A stretch of DNA of 14,917 nucleotides from NCBI GenBank assembly GCA_910585065.1, contig CAJUCG010000056.1, forward strand, positions 1 to 14,917, in the 5' to 3' direction. Shown piece by piece: positions 1 through 6,050 of this stretch (within the stretch, counting starts at the first letter, position 1; every line of letters starts with the position of its first letter). The position numbers and the translations under genes are program-made. The DNA is from an uncultured Lachnospiraceae bacterium. Lineage in GTDB: Bacteria > Bacillota > Clostridia > Lachnospirales > Lachnospiraceae. The notes under the pieces are model-generated. The model did no database searches. It had not been told where the DNA came from and saw only the letters and a list, made by a program, of their open reading frames with translations.

Positions 1-572
1 ACGGTGATCCGACCATTCTGCACCTTATCCCCTAAGCCTTTTGACCATGTGACCGCCTTTCGATCCCATGTAAGGGTCTCATCATTTAAAGTGTAGCAAA
101 ACAGGAAATATCCATTTTCTTTCCGGGTGCTGACATAGTACTCGATCTTATCTTTTGCATTTAACAGAATCCCCGCATAGCTCTCCCCCTTGCCACCAAT
201 GGTTGGATCAAGTTCGATGCCCCGTTCCCGGTAATTTTCAAGGAGCGGGAAAATTAGCTCCTCCTCATCTAAAGTTTTTGTCGGAACATTCTTTTCTAAG
301 TCATCTAAATTTTCTTCTAAGTCTTTCCCGTTACCTAAGGATTCTTTCAAGTTTTCACTATCTGAAATTCCTTCTGAATCTTCCGGATCTTTACTATTTG
401 AAACATCCTCCGAATCTTCTGGATTTTTATTATCCAAAATTTCTTCTGAGTTTCCTTCCTCCCAGTTTTCCTTCTGCTGCCCCGGTGAATTTTCTTCTGC
501 TTCCTTTCCACACGAGGAAAAAATGCAGAAACATAGAAAAATACATAAAATTTTTCGCAAATAACCTTTCAT
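1..572 (-). CDS. Partial lipoprotein, third paralog of the propeller-SBP family (3' end beyond the window)
   Basis: The gene reads leftward from an ATG at 572 and is still open at the window edge, so about 190 codons are visible. An AGGAGGG ribosome binding site lies just upstream. The protein begins with a lipoprotein signal peptide: basic residues, a Cys-rich hydrophobic stretch and a lipobox ending F-S-S-Cys21. An acidic linker of about 80 residues follows, with imperfect repeats of the type DPEDSEGISDSE. From about residue 110 the sequence aligns by eye with the lipoprotein at 3078-5549 (shared LLENYRERGI, then an IGG-G segment, then AVTW and the NGRIT/QGRIT motif). It is therefore a paralog entering the same probable beta-propeller. 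The signal peptide differs from those of the other two. It starts 30 bp after the stop of the 603-2882 gene with no promoter between, so the two are probably cotranscribed. Whether it also carries the SBP-like domain cannot be seen. Its function is unknown. Confidence 0.8.
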   Translation of the reverse strand, partial: MKGYLRKILCIFLCFCIFSSCGKEAEENSPGQQKENWEEGNSEEILDNKNPEDSEDVSNSKDPEDSEGISDSENLKESLGNGKDLEENLDDLEKNVPTKTLDEEELIFPLLENYRERGIELDPTIGGKGESYAGILLNAKDKIEYYVSTRKENGYFLFCYTLNDETLTWDRKAVTWSKGLGDKVQNGRIT

Positions 573-602
573 TTTCTTTTCCCTCCTATTTTCAAATTAT
601 AT

Positions 603-2882
603 TTATTCAAAATAATATAGCTGCACCCGCTCCACAATCTCTTTTAGTGTAGCCTCCTCATCCTGCTCCCCACGCAGACAGGCGCAGACCGCATCCTGAA
701 TAACCTGGAACACTGGCTGATTACGCTCCACGGGAACCTGCACCACCTTTGCAATCTCGATCATTTTCTTCGCATCCTTCCTGTTAAAATAGCTTAGCGT
801 TTGATCCCTGGAACTGAGAGTCATATAGGAGTAATCCAGGGAAGCGTCCTCAACAAGTACTTTCTTATAAAGCGAAAATCCCGCATTGGAAGAATGAATC
901 TGCTGCATATCATAAGAGAATGCACTTTTGATAAACTGGTATGCCAGCTCCTTTTTCTTTGTGCGTGCATTTACGCTAATTACCCCGTTTGGAAAAAATA
1001 TTCCCTTGTTTCCAAGCAGTGCCCCGCCGCGCAGCTCTACCAGCTGCGGATAGATAGAAAGCTCATAAATCCCGGCCATATTAATAAAGTCAAGCGTCTG
1101 CGTCCCATATTCGTACATGGATAAATGGATACCGTCAAAATAACCTCTTTTTTTGTTATTTGTCCGGAATCTGAACAATTCCCCCGCAAATTCCTCCGAT
1201 ACTACTGCCCCTTCTTCCTCACAAAAACGCTCGGCTAGGTGAATAAAGCTAAGAAGGTTCTCCTTATTTACACTGCCATCCTCGGATATAATTTGTGGCG
1301 GAAAGTTAAAATACAGAAGTTCCAACACATAAGAATAAGGAACCCCCTGCACAATCACGTTGTTTCCTTCCTCCGCCTCACAATATGCAACCAAATTCGA
1401 AAGGGAATTAAAGATCTGCGCATTTTGTCCGGAAGTTGCAATCATTGGAATCATATATCGCAGAGGAAGCATATAAATCTGGTTTCCCTGCCAGTAATTT
1501 GATACAATATTTTCCTGCAATTCCTCTAAAACATCGGAAAGTACCACACTGAGATCTGCCAAAATTCCTTTTTTTACATAGGATTGTGCGGGCAGACCAT
1601 CAAGCACCAAAATATCCGGTCCGTCCCCTGCCAAAATCCTTGTATTTAAAGCGCGGATATGATCCGATAAAAGGGTGCTTCCCTTTCCTCCTTCCCCCGT
1701 TTCATAGCACACATCAATCTTTGGATACTGTATCTTAAATTCCGCAATCATATCAATAATTAACTCGCTCTTCTCCAAAGAATAGACCGTTAATGTATCC
1801 AAAAATTCTTTTCCCTTCTCCCTTGGCACATACTTTTTTAGCCGTCCCCATTCTTCCGCATACACAAGATAAAAACTTTCCCCCAGGGAAAGGAAATCAA
1901 GCGGATAGCCATTCTCCTTAGAAAAGTGGAAATTTCCTGCCTCGATCCATTTTAAAAATCGCGCTTTCTCTAAAGAGACAGAATCATCAAGCCCCACGGA
2001 AAAAATCCCTTTTGGATCGCACACATACAGCGTATCTTCAAATACAGAAAGCCTTGAAATATTGGTGAAATCACCCTCAAAAGACGGAAGCATTTTTAGA
2101 GCTTTTCCATCATAGTGCAGAACAGATCCACTTCCGTGATCAAGGATAAAGATATCATCTCCTGATACGCATAGGGTCTCACACCATCCACAGCGAAAAC
2201 CTGCCAGCACTTCCGATCCATCCGGGCTGTAAACATAGCAGTTTCCAACCGTATCTACCATAACGATATTTCCGCAGGCAAGCACTGCCAGCTCACCTAA
2301 GTATTCACCCTTCCTCCCTTCCCAGTCCTTAATTACAATCTCAACACAGGATTCCCCTTCTCTCTTTACCATATGGTAAGTCTGCGCTTCATCGTAGTAA
2401 TAAGCATAATAATTATGATCCTGCCCAAACAGTACACTGATCCAGTTCCACTGTATTTTTCCCTTTAATCCCTCCGTCCAAAGGACGGGCTGCCTGTCCC
2501 AAGAGGTGCCATCCTCATTAAGAATGTAGGAAAAAAGCATTTCTCCGCCAGCATCCATCCATGGGCTAAATGTGATTAGTTCGATCATCCTTTCTTCATT
2601 TAAGAAAGTTCCGCAAAAACGCTCCCCACGCTCCCCTATCTGCGGTGGATTTTTCAGCCCGATCTCCTGGTATGCCTCCGAGGGAAAAAAAGATATATTT
2701 TCACTTTCTAAACTTCCATCCCCTATATTTTCCTCTTTTACAATGTCCTCTGTCTTAACTTCTTCCTTCTCTTCCTTCGCATTTCCTTCCCCCTCCAAAA
2801 CAACGTTTCCGCAACTAATCAAAAGAACAGCACTTAACAAGAGATACGTTATTTTTGATACGGTTTTTGACCATTTTTTCAT
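603..2882 (-). CDS. Lipoprotein with probable beta-propeller and C-terminal extracellular solute-binding-like domain
   Basis: A 759-residue predicted exported lipoprotein. The signal peptide has a basic start (MKKWSK), a hydrophobic core and a lipobox L-I-S-Cys24. A short Glu/Lys-rich linker runs to about residue 65. Residues about 66-355 contain repeated short beta-type segments (for example GNIVMVDTVGNCYVYS and DDIFILDHGSGSVLHYDG), suggesting a beta-propeller. This is inferred from pattern only. Residues about 362-759 resemble family 1 extracellular solute-binding proteins: a TVYSLEKSELI start, then ILAGDGPDILVLDGLPA near 416-432 and a late FFPNGVISVNA segment. The same domain forms the C-terminus of the M56 protease at 6036-8426. 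The start is set by AAGGGGGA ahead of the ATG, as in the 3078-5549 paralog. It has its own repressor-type promoter/operator at 2998-3052. No transporter permease or ATPase is nearby, so uptake is not supported. A sensing, binding or envelope role under the BlaI-like repressor is inferred, and the ligand is unknown. Confidence 0.85.
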   Translation of the reverse strand: MKKWSKTVSKITYLLLSAVLLISCGNVVLEGEGNAKEEKEEVKTEDIVKEENIGDGSLESENISFFPSEAYQEIGLKNPPQIGERGERFCGTFLNEERMIELITFSPWMDAGGEMLFSYILNEDGTSWDRQPVLWTEGLKGKIQWNWISVLFGQDHNYYAYYYDEAQTYHMVKREGESCVEIVIKDWEGRKGEYLGELAVLACGNIVMVDTVGNCYVYSPDGSEVLAGFRCGWCETLCVSGDDIFILDHGSGSVLHYDGKALKMLPSFEGDFTNISRLSVFEDTLYVCDPKGIFSVGLDDSVSLEKARFLKWIEAGNFHFSKENGYPLDFLSLGESFYLVYAEEWGRLKKYVPREKGKEFLDTLTVYSLEKSELIIDMIAEFKIQYPKIDVCYETGEGGKGSTLLSDHIRALNTRILAGDGPDILVLDGLPAQSYVKKGILADLSVVLSDVLEELQENIVSNYWQGNQIYMLPLRYMIPMIATSGQNAQIFNSLSNLVAYCEAEEGNNVIVQGVPYSYVLELLYFNFPPQIISEDGSVNKENLLSFIHLAERFCEEEGAVVSEEFAGELFRFRTNNKKRGYFDGIHLSMYEYGTQTLDFINMAGIYELSIYPQLVELRGGALLGNKGIFFPNGVISVNARTKKKELAYQFIKSAFSYDMQQIHSSNAGFSLYKKVLVEDASLDYSYMTLSSRDQTLSYFNRKDAKKMIEIAKVVQVPVERNQPVFQVIQDAVCACLRGEQDEEATLKEIVERVQLYYFE

Positions 2883-2997
2883 CGAAATCCCCCTTTTTTG
2901 CTGCTTTCGCAGATTATTTTGTATTCATCCGTTCCCGCAATCATTTTTTCAGGACGCACCAAGAAATATATTCCTACATTTTTTGATGCGCCCCTAA

Positions 2998-3014
2998 GTT
3001 TACTTTATGTAGAC
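2998..3014 (-). promoter_or_regulatory. Second (degenerate) repressor operator, lipoprotein gene 603-2882
   Basis: The site reads GTTTAC-N5-GTAGAC on the plus strand, one base off the perfect dyad. It lies 27 bp centre-to-centre from the main operator and just downstream of the predicted start of transcription. The identical 17-mer occurs at 5641-5657 in the same position relative to the other lipoprotein promoter, which supports a functional role in repression. Confidence 0.6.
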
Positions 3015-3023
3015 TATCAATAT

Positions 3024-3052
3024 AGTTTACGCGCCGTAAACTTATCTGTCAA
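3024..3052 (-). promoter_or_regulatory. Promoter with embedded BlaI-type operator for lipoprotein gene 603-2882
   Basis: On the minus strand the -35 is TTGACA (3047-3052), the spacer is 17 bp and the -10 is TAAACT (3024-3029). The 17-bp dyad GTTTAC-GCGCC-GTAAAC (3025-3041) covers the -10 and part of the spacer, so a bound repressor dimer would block RNA polymerase. The same arrangement occurs at 5667-5695, 5772-5800 and 8850-8878. The untranslated leader to the ATG at 2882 is about 135 nt. Confidence 0.8.
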
Positions 3053-3077
3053 GAGATTTTTCTGGTCTTACTTATCC

Positions 3078-5549
3078 TTATTCATAATAATACAAACTAA
3101 TTCTATTTGCAATTTCCCCGGCAGCTGCCTCCTTATCTTTGGCACCGTTTAAGAAGCTTAATGCTTCATCCCGAATAATTTCATAGATCATCTGATTACG
3201 CTCCACAGGGGTATCCACTGCCCTTGCTATCTCTATCATTTTCTGTGAATCCTCCTGCGTATAGCCCCTTATCACAATTTCTTTGCCCGTATCTCTAAGA
3301 TGATAACCAAGCATACCATTGGAATAATCCTCTTTTGCAATTTCCTCCAAAAGTGCTTTATGTACTGGCAGTCCTGGTCGAAAAGAATCAATACTTTGCA
3401 GATGGTAAGAAAATGCCTCTTTTACAAACAATTCCGCCAATTCCTTCTGCTCTGATTTTGCATTGATTCCCAGCGTGCCATTGGCAAAATACAGCCCGTG
3501 ATTTCCAATAAATTCTCCGCCCCGCTGCCGGATCTCATCCGGAAACCAATTTAAATTTCCTGCCATATTAATAAAAATTACTTCCTGCCCATCCGCCATA
3601 AACCACGAATCAATGGTGATCCCATTAAAATAATTGCTCTCGGCACTACCATATTCGGATTCCGAAAGCGGCAATGCGTTCTCTGCGTCACAGACCCGCT
3701 TGACCAGTTCTAAAAAGTCGGCGATCTTTTCTTTACTTACACTTTTATCTTCTGCCACAAATTCTGGCGGGAAATTATAATAGAGATATTCAATAAAATA
3801 TTGGTATGGCATTCCCACCGGAAGTGCCTGCTTTTCTTCCTCCTCACAATATTTCGCAAATGCCTCCAGAGAATCAAAAATAGAAATATCCTGTCCGGAA
3901 GTGCCAAACATTGGAATCATAAAGCGCATTGGCAACATATAGAGTTTATCTTCCCGCATATAATTAGCGAGAATATTCGGGGTGATGTTTTCTTTTTCCT
4001 CGCCGAGTACTGCACTAAAATCTGACAAGATCCCTTTTTCCATATAGGAGTCTGCTGGCAATCCGTCAAGTACCAAAACATCCGGTCCATCCCCGGCAAG
4101 AATCCTGGCATTTAATGCCCGAATGTGATCCGTTGCGGTGGTACTTCCCTCGCCGCCCTCGCTCGTTTCGTAAAACACATCAATTTCCGGGTGCCCAGCC
4201 TGGAATTCCGCAACCATATCAAGGATCAGATCGCTGTCTTTTAGGGAATAAATAGTAAAACTTCCTAAAAATTCCTCACCTGGCTCGCGCGGGGAATATT
4301 TTTTGATCACACCACGTTCCTCCGCATAAATTACAAAAAATTTATCCTCCTCCATAAAAAGATGGAGTAAGTTGCCATATTCCTTAGAAAAATGATATTT
4401 TCCCGCATCGAGAATTTTTTGGAAAATTCCTCCATCCTTTTTTGCTCGAAATACCCCCTGCGGGCAGCAGGCATAGAGATCTTCGCCTAAGACGGAAAGC
4501 CTTACCCCGCCCTCAAAATTTCCTGTGATTTCCGGAAGCGGTTTTAACTCTGCAAGATCGTAACGAAGAACGCCATTGTTTGTCTTATCCTTCATGATAA
4601 ACAATTCATTTCCCTTCACGCATATACTCTCATACCAGCCGCAACGAAAACGATCTAAAATCCTTCCGTCCTCCCCACTGTAGATATAGCATTCGTAACC
4701 TTGATCCGCCATCACGATATTTCCGTTCTCCGCCACATAGACACATCCCGGAATTTGCGGGTATTCGCGTTCCTCAGTGATATCCCAGTCCGGAATTATA
4801 AGTTCTTTGTAGGAATCCCCATCTTGTTTTACAAAATGATAGAGTTGTCCTTCGTCACAATAGTAGGCATAATAATTTCCATCCTCGCCATAAAAAATCG
4901 TGATCCGCCCCTGCTGAATTTTCTCTTTTAACTCTTGTGTCCAGGTAACTGCCTCTTTTTCCCAGGATTTTCCACTATCGTCCAGAGTATATTTCCAAAT
5001 CAAAGTTTCTTTTTCTCCTTTGCGCGGATTAAAGGTAAACCACTCAATTTTCCCCTCCGCATTTTGAAGGGCACCACAGAACCATTCGCCAAGTCCCCCA
5101 ATATCCGGATGCAGATTGATTCCGCGCTCTCTGTAGTTTTCAAGCATGGGAAAGAGTTGCGGGGCAGCACTGATTTCTGCCGATTCATCGCCCTTTTCGG
5201 ACTCGCTATCCCTCCCGCTTTCGCTCTCTTTATTCTCAGACTCTTTCCCTGAATTCTTATCCCCAGTATTTTCCGTATCCGGGTTTTGATCTTTATCTGA
5301 CGGGGCATCCCCCGCATTTGTATCCCGTCCATCTAGCGAATCACTTCCCCCATTCCCACCGTTTATACTGTCCGGACTTTCCTCGCTTCCATAGCCAGGA
5401 TTATCCTGTTTCACTATAGGATTAGTTTCTCTCTCCTGTGTTTTTCCGTTTCCGCAGCCAGTCAAAAGAACAGCACTTAACAAGAGATACACTGTTTTTG
5501 ATACGGTTTTGGAAATTACTTTTGATACAGTTTTTGACCATTTTTTCAT
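3078..5549 (-). CDS. Lipoprotein with probable beta-propeller and C-terminal extracellular solute-binding-like domain, longest paralog
   Basis: An 823-residue predicted lipoprotein, closely related to the 603-2882 product. An in-frame ATG exists 10 codons upstream (5579). The start at 5549 is preferred because AAGGGGGA precedes it at the same spacing as in the paralog, and the protein then begins with the same MKKWSKTVSK. The signal-peptide n-region is expanded by repeats of SKTV/SKVI, and the lipobox is L-T-G-Cys32. Residues 33-130 are a low-complexity linker rich in Gly, Asp, Ser, Glu and Asn. Residues about 131-425 are the probable beta-propeller, with strands such as GNIVMADQGYECYIYSG. 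Residues about 430-823 are the SBP-like domain (ILAGDGPDVLVLDGLPA; later LYFANGTLGINA). Two repressor-type promoters lie upstream. No terminator is evident after the stop, so some transcripts may run into the next lipoprotein gene. The ligand is unknown. A wall-spanning linker with an outward-facing binding domain is inferred. Confidence 0.85.
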   Translation of the reverse strand: MKKWSKTVSKVISKTVSKTVYLLLSAVLLTGCGNGKTQERETNPIVKQDNPGYGSEESPDSINGGNGGSDSLDGRDTNAGDAPSDKDQNPDTENTGDKNSGKESENKESESGRDSESEKGDESAEISAAPQLFPMLENYRERGINLHPDIGGLGEWFCGALQNAEGKIEWFTFNPRKGEKETLIWKYTLDDSGKSWEKEAVTWTQELKEKIQQGRITIFYGEDGNYYAYYCDEGQLYHFVKQDGDSYKELIIPDWDITEEREYPQIPGCVYVAENGNIVMADQGYECYIYSGEDGRILDRFRCGWYESICVKGNELFIMKDKTNNGVLRYDLAELKPLPEITGNFEGGVRLSVLGEDLYACCPQGVFRAKKDGGIFQKILDAGKYHFSKEYGNLLHLFMEEDKFFVIYAEERGVIKKYSPREPGEEFLGSFTIYSLKDSDLILDMVAEFQAGHPEIDVFYETSEGGEGSTTATDHIRALNARILAGDGPDVLVLDGLPADSYMEKGILSDFSAVLGEEKENITPNILANYMREDKLYMLPMRFMIPMFGTSGQDISIFDSLEAFAKYCEEEEKQALPVGMPYQYFIEYLYYNFPPEFVAEDKSVSKEKIADFLELVKRVCDAENALPLSESEYGSAESNYFNGITIDSWFMADGQEVIFINMAGNLNWFPDEIRQRGGEFIGNHGLYFANGTLGINAKSEQKELAELFVKEAFSYHLQSIDSFRPGLPVHKALLEEIAKEDYSNGMLGYHLRDTGKEIVIRGYTQEDSQKMIEIARAVDTPVERNQMIYEIIRDEALSFLNGAKDKEAAAGEIANRISLYYYE

Positions 5550-5640
5550 CAAAATCCCCCTTTTTCTGGGACACATCAAAAATACATTTCCACAGTTCCG
5601 CTTCTGATTAAATGCCTAAAAATTTTTGACGCGCCCCAAA

Positions 5641-5657
5641 GTTTACTTTATGTAGAC
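5641..5657 (-). promoter_or_regulatory. Second (degenerate) repressor operator, lipoprotein gene 3078-5549
   Basis: GTTTAC-TTTAT-GTAGAC, identical to the site at 2998-3014 and again 27 bp centre-to-centre from the main operator. It covers about +4 to +20 relative to the predicted transcription start, so it could act as a roadblock or for cooperative binding. Confidence 0.6.
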
Positions 5658-5666
5658 TACCAGTAT

Positions 5667-5695
5667 AGTTTACTACCCGTAAACTTATCTGTCAA
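5667..5695 (-). promoter_or_regulatory. Proximal promoter with embedded operator for lipoprotein gene 3078-5549
   Basis: Minus-strand TTGACA (5690-5695), 17-bp spacer and TAAACT (5667-5672). The dyad GTTTAC-TACCC-GTAAAC lies at 5668-5684. The start of transcription is expected near 5660, giving a leader of about 110 nt. Confidence 0.8.
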
Positions 5696-5744
5696 GGGAT
5701 TTCGCGATTTTAATGAAATAGTATAATTATACTTTTTCTTTTTA

Positions 5745-5789
5745 GTTTACACATTGTAAACTATGTATGTTAGTTTACAATGTGTAAAC
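5745..5789. promoter_or_regulatory. Distal operator pair forming an exact inverted repeat
   Basis: Two perfect dyads, GTTTAC-ACATT-GTAAAC (5745-5761) and GTTTAC-AATGT-GTAAAC (5773-5789), are exact reverse complements of each other across an 11-bp spacer. Their centres are 28 bp apart, close to the 27 bp of the other operator pairs. Both half-sites are perfect here, so this may be the strongest repressor site of the cluster. Confidence 0.75.
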
Positions 5790-5800
5790 CGATTTGTCAA
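5772..5800 (-). promoter_or_regulatory. Distal repressor-controlled promoter upstream of lipoprotein gene 3078-5549
   Basis: Minus-strand TTGACA (5795-5800), 17-bp spacer and TAAACT (5772-5777), overlapping the perfect operator at 5773-5789. It points the same way as the proximal promoter about 105 bp downstream. It either adds a second start for the same gene or is a relic of a lost gene. Confidence 0.65.
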
Positions 5801-6011
5801 GAAGATTTTTGGATTTTTTTGAAATATTTTTTGGATTTTTAAGAATGGGGAAAATATGTAATTGTTTTTAAGCAACTAAATAAGAGGGGAAACTTCCATA
5901 ATTTTACATATTGATGAATTTGTTCTTTAACTGCACCAGCTAGATATACAGACTCAGATATACAGCTATACCTCGCACAATATTGTTCTGTTAATGTAAT
6001 TTTTACGAAAA
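5801..6011. other. AT-rich spacer without a gene
   Basis: Together with the promoter modules at 5641-5800 this makes a gap of nearly 500 bp without a gene. This part is very AT-rich, with repeated TTTTTGGATTTTT tracts near 5805-5840 and a short direct repeat AGATATACAG (5942-5951 and 5956-5965). I see no convincing ORF, RNA gene or further operator. The T-rich stretch just upstream of the distal -35 could act as an UP-like element, which is inference. Confidence 0.5.
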
Positions 6012-6050
6012 CAGGAAAATTAGAGCGGTCTTCCCCTACGGAAGCCGCTC
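6012..6050 (-). terminator. Rho-independent terminator overlapping the M56-SBP stop codon
   Basis: On the minus strand, GAGCGG-CTTCC pairs with GGAAG-A-CCGCTC (6023-6050, one bulged A, short loop) and is followed by TAATTTTCC. The stem includes the last codons and the TAG stop of the protease gene. It separates the regulator operon from the lipoprotein units. Confidence 0.7.

Larger units (their letters stand above)
2982..3060. repeat. Duplicated promoter/leader block (matching copy at about 5625-5703)
   Basis: About 79 bp, from a TTTTTGAYGCGCCCC leader motif through the second operator, the -10, the main operator and the -35, match the region at about 5625-5703 almost base for base. The main exception is the N5 centre of the main operator (GCGCC versus TACCC). 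The block marks either a recent duplication of the lipoprotein genes with their promoters or strong selection on the control region. Confidence 0.7.

Noticed and set aside
2572..3152. Open frames on the plus strand (2572-2997 and 2898-3152) opposite the lipoprotein start and its control region
   Set aside because: They are antisense to a well-supported signal peptide and promoter, lack good ribosome binding sites, and encode Phe/Ser-rich products typical of the reverse strand of such sequence.
603..5549. Sugar ABC transporter substrate-binding components
   Set aside because: The SBP-like domain fits, but no permease or ATPase gene lies in the window and the genes are tied to the repressor system by operators, so a transport call is not supported.
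5720..5733. Perfect 14-bp palindrome AGTATAATTATACT, possible extra operator or -10
   Set aside because: No -35 at a usable distance on either strand, no match to the cluster operator, and such palindromes arise easily in AT-rich DNA.
5942..5965. Short direct repeat AGATATACAG as an attachment site or iteron
   Set aside because: Only two 10-bp copies with no integrase, replication gene or further copies nearby.
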